Source of the DNA: Chaenocephalus aceratus
Lineage: Eukaryota; Chordata; Actinopteri; Perciformes; Channichthyidae
DNA length: 64,000 bases
Reading direction: 5' to 3'
Assembly (NCBI GenBank): GCA_023974075.1
Contig: CM043792.1
Location: forward strand, 17,699,373-17,763,372
Shown: one piece after another, positions 1 to 12,169 of the stretch
How the letters are laid out: each line of letters opens with the position of its first letter
How positions within the stretch are numbered: position 1 is the first letter of the stretch
The notes under the pieces: model-generated
Seen by the model: only the letters and a program-made list of their open reading frames with translations
Database searches by the model: none
Told to the model about the DNA's origin: nothing
Program-made: the position numbers and the translations under genes

Positions 1-1685
1 AAGAGAAAAAATCCCAAAAACGAAATGTAATACAATAAAGATGAGTGATGACGAAGATATGTCTACACGATTGTTATTATCCCACATAAAAAAACTAAAG
101 GATTTCCCTGAATATTAAACACAGCTGCAGTTGCCCTTTCGATAAACTGCGTCTTTTGTGCCTAAAAGACAAGAATCATTTGTCAATATAAGTCAAATGA
201 GTGCTGGAGTGTAAATACAGGGTTCATTGTAAACACTTCTGAAAATGTGCTGGATGGTCTAGATTTGGAAAATAAAGTAACACTGACGAGTTCTACAAGG
301 TCGTGACAGAAGCTGATGCATGTGACGCATCTCCTGCCAGAGCAGAAGAATTATGTTGAGATAAAGCTGGCCTGCGGCTATAATCCAGCCCTGTGCCTGA
401 AATTCAATCAAACAATGACTCCAAAGTCACTTCATATTCTTTAAACACAGACAGACAGCAGTTGATTTTCAGAATAATCAATCATACTTGTGAGTCACCA
501 TCAACATCTTAAGCACCTAATGAGTCTTGGGGTGACAAAGTCTCTCAAAAACAACTTCACTCCAATCAGACAGCTAGTCACGTACCATGTATTCATTAGT
601 CATCCCACTAGGACCGTTTCAATCAGCAGAATCTAAGGCATGCCTTCATACACATTTCACACATATTGTGTATACACAGTTTTAGATAAGCAATAATAGT
701 GTTGCAGCGATGACACATTTCTTAAACTCCTTTCTACAAGTTAACATAACCCTGGTTGCCTTGACGAAAACCCAATGGAATTCTTTCCATGGATGTTTGG
801 TTTATTGCAGAAAACCGGCCCTAGGCCAAACAAAAGTAAATTATACTAACACAGCAAGATGATCTTTCCAAATAAATATCACTTTTATGCTTTTTGAAAT
901 GTAATAGTAGAACAAATCTAAACGTTACAAGGCTATGAAGGAACTACATCACGGCTTTATGACTTAAACATCACCAACACTAAGCTTCCAATTTGTACTT
1001 AACTTATCTCTTTGAAAATGTCTTTCCTCTTAGCATGATACATCTAAATAATATACACGGTGTAATGTTTGAGTTGAATAGCTTGCTAAACATGATGAGG
1101 CTGGTGGAAGAGTGAGTTTGTCGAGATGTCTTTTCAAGTGTCTGTAGTGTCTATTTAATGACATAATTGAAGGTAATGAAAACAAAGTGATAGATATATA
1201 TTTAATATCTCTTTCACTTGTGTTTAGCACAGACCCTTTTTAGGCATCTAAACAACAATCCATTACAAAAACCCATTGACTTCATGATGGGGAAAAGGCA
1301 ATGGTGCTCTTCAAAGTTTTCCTCTATCAAAAGTAGAAGAAGAACCAATGTTGACTGAAGTGTATAGTGCTAGACTGAAGCATTTCATATCCTTTCATGT
1401 TGCTCAGCAGGAAATCTAGCTGTATTCTAGAGTTGAGAGCAATAAGGAGGGAATCTCTGCAAGATCTGGATGCAGTAGTCAATCATGCTTGATTTTATAC
1501 TTCCAGCCACATTCATGTGTTACAAGCCGTGGAATGCAGGGCAGCCTGCTGTTCCCACCATGAGGAGCATAACCTTTTCATCTGACAAGTACGGACTGAG
1601 TAAAACTCAAGGGCCAAGGTCTAACCCTTAAACACATCTTTTTTTAAATGTCTACATACCTTTGGTCCTTAGTGATGTGGTTTGT
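1..1685. other. Non-coding, AT-rich intergenic DNA
   Basis: No open frame in this stretch resembles a known protein, and no terminal inverted repeats or RNA gene were recognised. The sequence is AT-rich and ends at the TTAA target duplication of the transposon that follows. Confidence 0.6.
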
Positions 1686-1921
1686 TTAAAGGAATGGTCC
1701 ACTCATTAGATAATTAATCAAAACTTCAGTATTTAGTGAAACATTATGTTTAAACCATACCCTGAAGAAATCAGCGATATTCCCCGGTAAATAATGATTT
1801 TATAGCTCTTTTTTATCACAACCTGTATATTCCGTCTGGCCGCCGCCATTTTTGCCATTTTCAGTAGTCACGTGATGGTCGTGACGTCATCCATGCGTTC
1901 ACTTTGTCAACACACGGAAAC

Positions 1922-2020
1922 ATGGCGGAGTATTTGAGTTCGGACTCGTCAGCAGAGGAAGAAGTTTTGACCAATGTGAAGAGATTGGATGGGGGAATTC
2001 ATCCATACATATCAGTATGA
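1922..2020 (+). pseudogene. Start of a second transposon ORF, cut by a repeat insertion
   Basis: An ATG at 1922 opens a frame that begins MAEYLSSDSSAEEE and continues to a GGIHPY segment, a serine- and acid-rich start, before running into the dispersed repeat and stopping at 2018-2020 after 32 codons. It lies just inside the left end of the Kolobok-like element and points toward the THAP exon, which is on the opposite strand, so the element originally held two convergent transcripts. Acid-rich N-termini followed by a PY(M/I)xE-like segment occur in accessory proteins of fish transposons as I recall them, but I cannot name the family with certainty. Confidence 0.4.
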
Positions 2021-2200
2021 CAATACGACACCCTCTGTCCTTTGACCCTCACATCGTACAAGGAAAAACTTCCGAAGAAACCCCACAGTTTAAAGGGAAC
2101 ATGGGAGAAACCTCAGGGAGAGCAACAGAGGAGGGATCCCTCTCCCAGGACGGACAGACGTGCAATAGATGCCGTGTGTAAATTGAAAAGATAATACATT
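2008..2200 (+). repeat. Dispersed teleost repeat, copy 1 (nested in the Kolobok-like element)
   Basis: From the block CAGTATGACAATACGACACC to the block GGATCCCTCTCCCAGGACG the sequence is nearly identical to 53396-53540, including a shared segment that reads GGGAGAAACCTCAGGGAGAG. The order and orientation of blocks are the same in both copies. This copy lacks the 5' part seen at 53309-53395 and sits inside the transposon at 1686-3130, so it is younger than that transposon or was carried by it. The left edge near 2008 is where the interrupted ORF loses sense; the right edge is uncertain and the repeat may extend to about 2270. The repeat type is common in fish; I do not assign it to a class. 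Confidence 0.75.
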
Positions 2201-2503
2201 TGCAACATAGGTAGTCCAAATGTTTGGAAATGCATGTGTGTATAATAGGAAGATGATATAAGATACTATATGTATGCATGTAGTACCACCCTTGCTAGCG
2301 ATTCCCTCTCTAGTTTAGCATACTCAGCTTCGTTGTCCCTGGCCATAGAATCACGATTTTATGGGGCCGGAAAAAACTGGGGGGAAATACACACTAGTCG
2401 GTACTACGCTATATGGAAAGGCCACCAAAAACTGTCCTGGCCTGGACGCTAAAGGACGTTAAAACGGGGCTAGCCGCTGCAATGGAAATGCGCTATAACA
2501 TAC

Positions 2504-2881
2504 CTTATTCTTACTCCGAGCACTACTTCTGCTCCTCCGTCGCTTCACACTTGCAGAGGGCGATTTCTCAACTGGCCGAACTGGTGTCCTGGTCGGTGAT
2601 GACACCAGAAAGACCGATGGTACTGCATCTCCATTAAGTAATGGTTGTTCCATAAATCCCATGTTATGTTTTATCATACTCTCAGAGTAGTCGTCCGGAA
2701 ATTTGAAATGTTCGCTGCATACATGAGCCTGTGAATCATTCGGTTCGGGCTGGCCACATTTCGCTAGCCACTGCCTCCGAATGTACTTCTTACGCTTACC
2801 TTTTGGCAACAGATGGAACCGAGCATTCCTTGACTTGTTCCTATCAGAATTGTGGCAACATTTCGCGATACAGTGAGGCAT
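2504..2881 (-). pseudogene. THAP-domain first exon of a transposase
   Basis: The minus-strand frame starting at ATG 2881 encodes a THAP-type C2CH zinc finger at residues 1-60: Cys4 and Cys8 (or Cys9), Cys55 and His58, with the family hallmarks FHLLP (22-26), Trp38 and Phe59 in the expected places. THAP domains bind DNA sequence-specifically and are used by P-element and Kolobok transposases and by host THAP proteins. After the finger the exon turns basic and serine-rich (SVKRRRSRSSARSKNK) and meets a GTATGT splice donor at 2503-2498 after exactly 126 codons, so the frame closes in phase 0. Reading through the donor gives only 14 more codons to a stop at 2459. No convincing catalytic exon follows before the element ends, so a functional transposase is unlikely. 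Its position inside TTAA-flanked termini makes a transposon origin much more likely than a host THAP gene. Confidence 0.75.
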
Positions 2882-3130
2882 ATTTGAAGAGAGAAACTAC
2901 AGTAAATAACATGGAGATCAACGTGTCTTCGAAAACCAAACGCATGGTTTACGTCACGTCCGGAAAATGGCGGCGCCCACAGTGTTGATGTTATTTCGGT
3001 ATATAATCAGTTTAAAATCACTGATAATGTCGTCGGATAAATTTTTTTAAAAAAGACTGGCAGAGACTGGTCTGTTTTATCGGATGATAATTATTTAAAA
3101 ATGAGTGTCATGAGCATACCATTCCTTTAA

Positions 3131-6100
3131 TAAGATTGAATGTGTTCAATCCATGCTCATCATTGCTTGTAAACTTTTCACAATTAATTATTTTAACAAG
3201 CAAAAACCCACAAGCATATCTTTTTTAAAACAAATGCATATAGTGTGCGTGCGTGTGGTTTTTGAGAGAAAGTTTAATAAAGTGAAAGAAGAAAAAGGAG
3301 AAATGATGACAAAGATGTTGGAGATGACATGAACGGCACAGTTTTCTTTGTGTTTCTGGTGGTTGTATCACAGTGTGGTGAGAACATATGGAAACTGAAC
3401 AGTGTGAAAACACAAAAACATACTTACGAACCCACACACAATACCACAGAGGGGACGAGGATGTTGTGATCAACAACATGTATTTTATAAATGGGCAACT
3501 TTACATGTCAGTATCTGCAAGTGGGATTGACATGCAATGTACTTAAGCGGTAATTACTTCCAGTAAACTGCAAAAAGCACGCTGATCTGCGATATGCTTC
3601 CCATCATGGATTAAAGAGGCGAAACATCCAACGGTAGCGACTAGCGAGCCCTGCTTTCTTTGGATCCACTTGTACACTTGATTCTTCAGTATTTGATTTC
3701 CTGCCTCAAGTAATGTGAAAACCAAAACTTAGTTTTACAGTGAAAATCTATATTGTCACCACAGACCATCTTTACGACCAAAAGTAAATGAGAATTGTAA
3801 GCCATGGATTAAACAGTGTGTTTACTTTAAGATACCACAAACATTTAACCATGCAGCCAAAGAGGGTTGTGTTAAATGAAAAAAACATTATTTATAATAC
3901 CTAGAATTTCAGTACTGGGACAAACCAACACTACATTCCAATGCTGCTTTTTTATTAACATGGACGTTAAGCTAAAGCCTAAATGTTTACATATTTAGGA
4001 GTTTTTTACAAGATCAAAGTAAAATCCAAAGCCTTTTTTGGGGGGGGGGGCAAGGAATAGCAGACTGAAAGGAGCAGATTTTTGTATGTTTTGTTTTTTC
4101 GTCTTGATTTAAATGGATATTTCAGATATATTTTACATAATGGCATTTAACTACGTTTTTCTTATTTCAATTAAAATAGTTTTGACTGTGTACTGATCTA
4201 TTAGTCATCTCACCATTGGTCATAGGCCACTGGCCAGCATCGTGTTGTGGTCTGGGCAGATGGAGGACTCCACAGGACTCAGAGCACAGCGCACACTCTT
4301 TGAACAACTCGGTACATTGTCTTTCTGTCGATCTCTGTGTGCTTTCTAACTTTCTAATTTCCAGTTCCTCTCAGTCTTGTTCTGTTTGCCTGCTCCACCT
4401 GCAGAATAAATAAATACACTTCAGCGCTATCGGTTTTCCATACTGCACAGCTCCCCCAGTCAACAGAAACATGTCAAAGCGTGCAAATAAATAGCTCCCC
4501 TGTAACCCAAATAGTGTAATTGCTCTGATCCTGTGCCTTACCTGCTCTCTTCCTGAACATAAGAACCAGCCCAGAAACTCCCTCTGCCTGAGAACACGAG
4601 ACTGTCTGCCCCAAACACTAGCCAGACAGGGGGTCCAGTTCACCCATACACCCCAACGACTTCATGTCAAACACTCCGTTCAAATGAATATTGTACGATC
4701 CCCACAGGGGATTAAAGGCTCACTCCAGCAGTGGATAATAGGACAGAGCCAAACATTATAGCAGAGCAATAAGAGGGATTAAACATTTCACAACCAATCA
4801 CTGAAACGGTGAAACAAATTACAGAAAATACAACTTGCACAAATTAAATGATGATGTGAAATATGATCGCAGCAAGCAACGCTACATGACAGCAGAAGCT
4901 GGATTTTAATTTGAAACACATTTTAATACATAGTATTAGAAGAGAGTAGAGAATATATGCAGAAGGCCAACTAATACAGAACATGAAATAATAAAAACAA
5001 CCATAACTGCACATTTAAAACAATAGCATGAGACTGGCAGCTGTAGTTCAATGTAAACAAATGTGAGTAAAGACACTTAGTGTGAAGTATGAAGCAGTTA
5101 AACGCACATACTTTTAACCTCAACCTGTTTCTTTAACTCCGACCTGCGCCTGAACCCGAGACTCACACCTTCTCCCCCATGCAAGTTGCTGCTTTTACCT
5201 CTGGGTGCAACTGTAAACAGAGGGATGTTTCCCTGAGCGGCGATATTCTATAGGTTCAGCAGAGATAAACTGTGAGGCCCAGTAGTTGTACTCACCAGGA
5301 TCAGACCGCCTAGATATGACCCCAGAGGTCACAGCAAAGCAGGTCTGCTCCCCTGGACTTCTGTGAGAAAGCAGGATCATTTACTTTGGTGTGGTGCGTG
5401 CGTGTGCGTGCGTGTGTGGGATGCTCTCCAGTTCAACCTAAGGAAATGAAAAGTGTTTTCAAATGTTTTCACAACCTGGGGGAGTTTAAGGACCTTGCTA
5501 ATCACAACCACACGTCCAAACCCCATTTTCACACAGCTAATGGACGGACGCCTGGACGCTGGATTACAGTATAACCTTTACTGTGTGAAACCGTACAAAT
5601 GCAAAGCTTCATTCAAAAATCTGGTTTTGATAAAGAAACTAACTTGAATTTCCTTGCTGGAGCCAGGTAATGTAATTTGAACTTCTGTACAGTATAAAGA
5701 CCAGCAGCTGAAAATGTTTCTCCATCATGACTGAAACATTAAGAAAACCCCCTGAATCCTATTTATACCAGCCTCTAATCCGGCGTCCTATGAATATTTA
5801 TGCTTTCCACAGGGTAGAGTCTGCACCCTTATCTCTTGGGGCATGTTCGAGACGTGTAATTGTTTCCATCCACGCACATGGTGTTTACGTTACAGAGCTT
5901 TGCCAGCCAAATAAATGTTTTCTAGATATGTAAACACAGCAGCTAATGGCAACAAGAATGGCTCAGCAGTGGTATCGTTACAATGGGTTGGTTTACAATA
6001 GCAAAATAATTGAAATACTCTTACTCTAGCGACCAGTGGACAACCGATGACCTCTTGGTAACACACATTTTCTAAGGTAACAGTCAGTGCTTGCATGTTC

Positions 6101-7202
6101 CTCTTTTCATCAGAATGACAGTCCTGACTCTCCACAGGCATTCACACCAAAGAAACACATATTACAGCAAAACAGACTGTTTTAAAGCCTGTATTCTTTC
6201 TCTTACTGTACATGACCTATTGTGCAATCTAACTAAGTACTTCCCTTCAATACTTTGAGTTCAATTAGTAGGTATTTTGTAAAAAAGGAAGCTCACTATA
6301 CACTACCTGCTGAACACTAAAAGAACAGACCACAAGCATTGTTGAAAGAGAGTGAATATTGGACTTGTATCCATCATGTGACCAGAAAATGTGTAACAAT
6401 GTTGCTCTGTGTTTGCTGGATGTGTCAATAACAAGTTTGCAATGTCAAGGGGATGATATGTGAATGTTCACATCTTGATCTCAGACTTCAAGTGTCCAGG
6501 AATGTGTACTCGCAGGTTTAAGGAAACTATTTAAATACTCATTCCATTGGGTATTATAATTTAACATGGACTTTCAAAACAAGCCGTTGCAGTGCCGAAC
6601 AAGACCTCTCAGTGAGTTGAGAAATTAGACACAGTCAGATTAAATTGCATTTTTTCTGCCATCATGCAGGATGCCTGTGCAAAACGGACCTGTTTTTTGG
6701 CAGGCAGTTGTCCTGCACTAGTATCTCTGCGCCTCCAACCAGCTCAGCTCCGCCCCCACCTTGCCCCCTTTAGTAGCACACCCTCCTCTAAAAGCTTTTT
6801 TAATTATGGCAGCCGTTAAAGCAGGGCTGTCTCTGGGCTCTGACTGATGGCAGTGTATGCACCACTGCTCCTCTGGTCCAGCCACATGCCTAAATGCACT
6901 TATATGACCACACACAGACACTCACACGTACAGGACATACAAATGCACACATGTATTACCTGCACACAAGTGTAGAAATGCACTTGTGGATGCAAAATGC
7001 TTCGACCAGACAACCAAACGGGCTCCACTGGCATTACATTTGCCTAATCATCTTTTTGTTAAGTCTGCAAAAGTGATGGTGGCATCCCCTCATCTACTCA
7101 AGAGAGAGGGAAAAGACAACAAGTAAAGAGCAAGAAAGATGGCAGAAGTGAGCAGAGCTATAAAACACAGTTTCCGTGCATCTCCCTAAAGAGAAAGTGT
7201 GT
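3131..7202. other. Non-coding intergenic stretch
   Basis: No ORF here resembles a known protein and no structured repeat stands out. Small simple-sequence features include a run of ten G residues at about 4041-4050 and a GT/GC-rich patch near 5395-5420. Short frames such as 4371-4643 (minus) and 5890-6141 (minus) have no recognisable domain and I do not call them. Confidence 0.5.
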
Positions 7203-8304
7203 GTCTAGATCAGGGGTATTCAACTCAAATTCAACGAGGTCCAGTTAGAGAAAATGTCCCCATGCAAAGGTCCGGAACATCAAAATGTCTAACTTGCTTT
7301 ATGAATTAGTGTGATATGTATTGAAGTAGCTGCAGCTTTATCAACGTCTGCATGTAATCAACAGCTGACTGCCAAATAAAGAAAGTACAATTCAAAAACA
7401 ACAATATTTATTGTCAATTAACATTGAACTATACAGATATACAGTAAAATACTGTGGATATGTGTAATGTTCCTCTCGGGCTGCATTTAAAAATAAAATA
7501 GAGAAAATAAATAAAATAGCTTTTGAAAATGTGTGCATCTTAAAAGTGCTTAATTTTAGATAAATAAAATAAAGTGTAGCAGCAGCTTGAGTTTCTCTTT
7601 TTCTTTGTTAACCGTTTCACATCATGACTTAACAGTTTCAGACGATTATAGAACAATATCAGTCTTTACACATCATAACAGTTGAACAGTTTTAAAGTTT
7701 CTCTTTCTATCCCTCTTATATCGCAGTCCCTCACTCACTTTATTTTAATTCAGTGCGAGAATTGAGCTGGAGCTTGTCCTGCCTGGAGTTTAGATCTGGG
7801 CTGAAATGGTGTCAGGGCCATTCTCACACACATGCAGGTGCTCATTGGTTAGCCTCGGTTAGCCTGGAACGATATTTAGTTTTCATTTTGATCCTGGTGG
7901 ACTGATCATATTGGGCTCTGAGACTGCTTATTTGTTGTGACCTCAGTTCTGACTTGAGAGGGAATGTTTGGTCAAACACTTTGTGTTTTGTCTCCTAGTG
8001 GCGTTTTGGCACTTTTAATGAGCACCACGGTCTCTGAGCAAATGAGACACACTGGTTCCGTGCTCCCAGTGGGCCGGATGAACATGCATGAGTCCACTCA
8101 ATGTTAAAAGCTCTGTTCTCACTGTCCACTTTCCTCTTCTTGGAGAGCGCCATGTGTAATTAGTTGTCTCTCCCTGTCTGCCGCTAACACGCCTGTTCAC
8201 TCTCCTCTCCGCTTCTCTCCCTGAATCGCTAATTATTCTCTTCACTCGGGGTCTGGGTCCGGATCCGGACCACGGTCCGCCTGTTGCTGACCCCTGGTCT
8301 AGAT
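7203..8304. mobile_element. Non-autonomous hAT transposon with perfect 8-bp TSD
   Basis: The octamer GTCTAGAT occurs at 7203-7210 and again at 8297-8304. Between them the element begins CAGGGGTATTCAACTC and ends in a sequence whose reverse complement begins CAGGGGTCAGCAACAGG. An 8-bp target duplication plus CAGGGGT termini is diagnostic of the hAT superfamily. The 1.09 kb interior is AT-rich on the left and GC-rich on the right, with a palindromic GGTCCGGATCCGGACC-like core near 8258-8272. No transposase frame is present, so movement would have depended on a related autonomous element. Confidence 0.9.
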
Positions 8305-8680
8305 TGATGTTCACATAAAGAAACCATGCTGAAAAATAAATGCAGAGCTAAAGATAGAAAGGCCAGCACAGCGGACTGGATGACTCATCCATGGAAAACA
8401 GATAAGTACACTTTCAATTATCGATCCTCCATCATAAAACAGAAATGAAAGTGGTGACATCATGTGCTTGATGAGCTATAGTTCTGTTGTCTAAGCATAA
8501 AGGGGGAACCTAAACGATGCGTGTGTACTCAAAGCCAGTCAGCTGAATTCAAATGTGTGTGTTTAGGATGAGCTCCAAGGACACGTCTACCTGTGTGAAT
8601 GTGTCTGTGTTTATGTGATCCCCAGGCCGTCTGGTCTACATAAGACACTAATTCAATTGTCACCATTCTAAGAGACGTAT

Positions 8681-9124
8681 TTGACCCCAGGGCTTCACAG
8701 GGTCCCGCTCGCTTCCTGTTTGGACCAATGGGAAGCCTCCATCAGTGATCCGACAGGCTGCTACAGCAACTCTCAGGTTACACTGCCTGTGACCGACAGA
8801 GCTCCCAGGGGTCGTTTTCAGAGGTGTCCATATGTGATGTGCAGAAGAAGGGTGGGGTTCTGGGAGGGTCACACGGCCACAGAGATGCAACCCCACCCAC
8901 TTCAAAGGGTCCCTGTCTTTCATATCCCTGAGGGCACCCTGCTGTTTTCCTTCAATGGCACCCCCAAACAGCTGGCCCATCTCTCAATGGCGGATGTCAT
9001 TGGGTCCCGCTCAAAGGCCTTGAAGTTGGACACCTTCCCAGAAGCCCCGCCTCATGACCTTCCCTGTGTGTCTGATGCTGAGAGCATCCCAGCTGATGGG
9101 GGGCTCCACTTTGATCTACCATAA
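8681..9124 (+). other. Unassigned GC-rich ORF, possible exon or retrocopy fragment
   Basis: A 147-codon frame is open on the + strand from 8681 to a TAA at 9122-9124. Base composition is visibly more GC-rich than on either side, and the stop overlaps an AATAAA hexamer, as might be found at a terminal exon or the tail of a retrocopy. There is no ATG at the start; the frame could be entered through an AG such as the one in CTCTCAG near 8777. The last 60 residues (around FNGTPKQLAHLSM and PEAPPHDLPCV) read like ordinary protein, but I recognise no family. The minus strand is also open for 106 codons at 8660-8980, so strand and coding status are both uncertain. It lies 8 kb upstream of the neurexophilin gene on the same strand. 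Confidence 0.25.
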
Positions 9125-11499
9125 TAAAACCTGTAACTCGAGGACGCCACATCAGGACCGCCACACTCCCTCCGATGTCACCATATATAGACCATATGGA
9201 GCAATCTGCGGTGGCTATACACTATCTTTAAAAGCAAGCTCTTATATTATATATAGGGTGAGACATATTGCAGGCCTCTCTGTTATCAGCACAGAGCTCA
9301 ATAAGAAGAGAAGATGCAATGACCACAACAAAGCCTTGCTTGTTCTCTGTGTTGTAATCATGCATGGGAGAGGGCCTGGTGAAGGGTGAGCCTTTAAAAA
9401 GGTGAGATGATAGATTTCCATTATGTGATGCATTTCAATGATAACCCGTAGATTTTGTGTGTGTGTTCTAAGTCTATATGTCCACTTTCCCAGATTATAA
9501 AATGCATTTATTATACATTAGTCAAAGAGAGTCAAAGTACTTCCCTAATTTAAAAAAAGTTTAAAATGTGTTTTTAATAAAATCTTGTGTAGAATGAAAA
9601 ACAACTTCAACAGAAATGTATTCCATCATTGCAAATTAGAGTCTTAATTTTATTTCACCAAAGTTTGTTTTAATGTTGTTTTACTGCATCCAGAAACAGC
9701 ATTACAAGATAACTGAGAAAAATGTGTACCAGCCTTACAAGCTAATGCGCCATAGATCTAAACACTGTTTATACTCTCCCACAGTATGAACTCAAGCTTT
9801 CCATGTGATGGATAAGGTAAGCCGGCTAAACTACCAAAAAGGCACCTTCACTGGAGCATGACCTCACGACACAGCTTCTATTTTTCTCTGTTGCTTAACC
9901 AATAGTGATGGAACTCACTCATGCTGATTAAGTACACAGTATTAATAGATTTCCTATGAAAAGCCTTCTGACAAAAATAGAAATACATTCAGGCTGAGCC
10001 TCTGCGGCCCTCCAGAATGATACATGGCTGCAGGAAATGTTTACGAGTGGACCAACTGCCTTGTTTAAGGTCAAAGGTTACATAACATGTCAGATTGGTT
10101 TAAACTGTGTCAATCGGTTAAGAGATCCATCATGCCTCACAGTGGGAAATCCTAAACGGGCTCCATGAGATATTTATCTTAAGTATTAGAGTGAGGTTAA
10201 ACGACATCGGGAAGGTGCCACAGCTGAAGTCTACTGGTGTTAAGTCTGAGTCACTCTCACCCCCCCCATGTTGTCAAAACCCAAACAAACAGCATAACTA
10301 ACACATTTAGAGACGCCTGGACCCAAACATGAGCTGTGGACAGGTCAGCATCAGACTCGCGACTGATCACAAGCACATGAGCAGATCATTACTTATTCTG
10401 GCCAAACTGTTAAAATGGTTAACGGATTATTATTATTATGGAGATCAAGTTGTATCCAATATAAATTGAGGTCTAGTGTACTGTCTTCTTTCATTGAAAC
10501 GACTTTCCTGCCATTTGATTTTCTTTCATTACATTTTAAAAGGAGTTTCCATTTGCAGTTAAAACAGTGTAATACAAAGCAAATCATTATTAAAAACAAT
10601 AATTAACCACATTATAAAGTACATGTAGAGCCTATTCTATAATTCACATTTTTGAAAAAAAATGAAATTCAAATTACATGTAAATTGAAACAAACTGCTA
10701 AATACCAATCCTTTTTTTCTTCATCTTCCAGTCTTTCTCCAAGTACCAAAACGAATCTATATATTAGTATGGGAACAAGCAGCTCTATCTCTCTGCATCT
10801 TTACAAAGTCAATCAGTGCAAGACCCACAGGCTCTGGGGTCAAACTGCACCAATTATTAGGCTTATTATCATAACAAATTCTCATACATAAAACAAATGG
10901 GACTGGCAACTCCTTATCCGTGACACAATACACACATTGTTCAAACAAAAAGACTAATTGAGCTAATAGTCAATTAACAGAAAGTGTGTACTCACCACTC
11001 ACAGAAGAACACGGTGAATCACAGATTAGTTGTCATTGTCCACCTCGTTGCTGCTGGTTCTCCCATCGACACACTTGTTCCTCGGGGCTTTAAAGCACAA
11101 AAATCTCAGTTCTTAAAATAATAACAGCTAGAATAAATCGAGCAGAGCTTCCTGATAGGGCCTGGATGACACAAATCACGCATGTGGTTGGAGGTAATCC
11201 TATTCCGTTTTTCTTTCAATATTGCGCTTTGCCTGGTGAAGTCACTAACTCTGTTATTTTATGCCATTTGATGCAGTCAATTCCACTATTTTTTCTTTTT
11301 GAACAACATCAATCAGAGCGTATTCTGTACTTTATATATCCATGTTGGGAAAAGTTAGCTTAGCTAGCAAGCTACCCGACTCCTCTCTGATACAGGAACT
11401 TTCAGCAGCCAATGAAAAGAGGGGTCAATGTTTACTTGTCTCCTACAGGTATTTATATGAATACATGTTTTAAGATTAACGTTCATCCAAGAATCTGAT
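9125..11499. other. Non-coding intergenic stretch
   Basis: AT-rich sequence with several short open frames lacking any recognisable domain. No inverted-repeat element, tRNA-like box pair or protein similarity was found by reading. Confidence 0.5.
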
Positions 11500-12165
11500 T
11501 AAAAAAATATAAGTTTAAGCATCAAAATATACAAAAAGTAAAAGTACTAATTTTGCACTCTGGCCCATTTAAAAATAATATAAAGCACAGGAGTATCATC
11601 AGCTAAAATTGTACTTCAAGTATCAAAAGTCAAAAGTACTCGTTATGCAAAAAGGATCTTTTCACAGCATTATATTAATATGGTTATTTTATTATCCCTG
11701 TTTTTCTACCTATAAGAGCATTTTAGAATTGCAGTTTGTCAAAGCCGAGCAAATTTAGATACTTGAAATACTCTTTAGATTAGTAGTACAGTGCTGCATT
11801 ATACCATATCATCATATCATATGTACAAAGTAATTGAGTGTTAAATAAATGTAGTGTAAAAAGTATAATATCTGCCTCTGAAATGTAGAAGTATAAAATA
11901 GTATTAAATGGAAGTACTCAAGTAAAGTACAAATTTGTCAAAAATATACTTAACTACAATACTTGAGTAAATGTACTTGGATATTTTATATTTTCCGTCA
12001 CTGCCCGCTAGTGACAAGAGGTGAAAAAGTGAAAGCGGAAACGTCTTCATCCTCTGGGGGCCATGAATGTTTTTACAAAACAATTGCTCCGATTGCTTTG
12101 TTATAAAGATATATAAGTGTTTGAGCGACAGAGTGGCCAACAGTCCTCCCCCGCAGCCACACCAC
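11500..12165. repeat. Degenerate teleost interspersed repeats
   Basis: The stretch is full of phrases such as AAGTAAAAGTACT, AAGTATCAAAAGTCAAAAG and ACTTGAGTAAATGTACTTGG, typical of the abundant fish 'stepwise AAGTAC' repeat usually regarded as a hAT-type MITE. It is followed at about 12040-12140 by a segment with CATCCTCTGGGGGCCATGAATG and a GATATATAAGTGTTTGAG-like tail, the order seen in another common fish repeat. Ends and target duplications are not clear, so I call only decayed repeat sequence. Confidence 0.5.
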
Positions 12166-12169
12166 AATC

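Larger units (their letters stand above)
1686..3130. mobile_element. Kolobok/T2-like DNA transposon, non-autonomous or decayed
   Basis: TTAA is present at both edges (1686-1689 and 3127-3130) and directly flanks inverted termini that read AGGAATGGT inward from the left and ACCATTCCT at the right; a short CTCAT block is also shared a few bases further in. TTAA duplication together with a terminal TTAAAGGAA motif is the signature of the T2/Kolobok group, whose transposases carry a THAP DNA-binding domain. A THAP exon is present inside on the minus strand (2504-2881), which fits that assignment. About 1.44 kb is too short to hold a whole transposase, and the left half is interrupted by a dispersed repeat, so this copy is a relic. 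The target-site and THAP evidence is direct; the superfamily name is inference from family knowledge. Confidence 0.8.
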
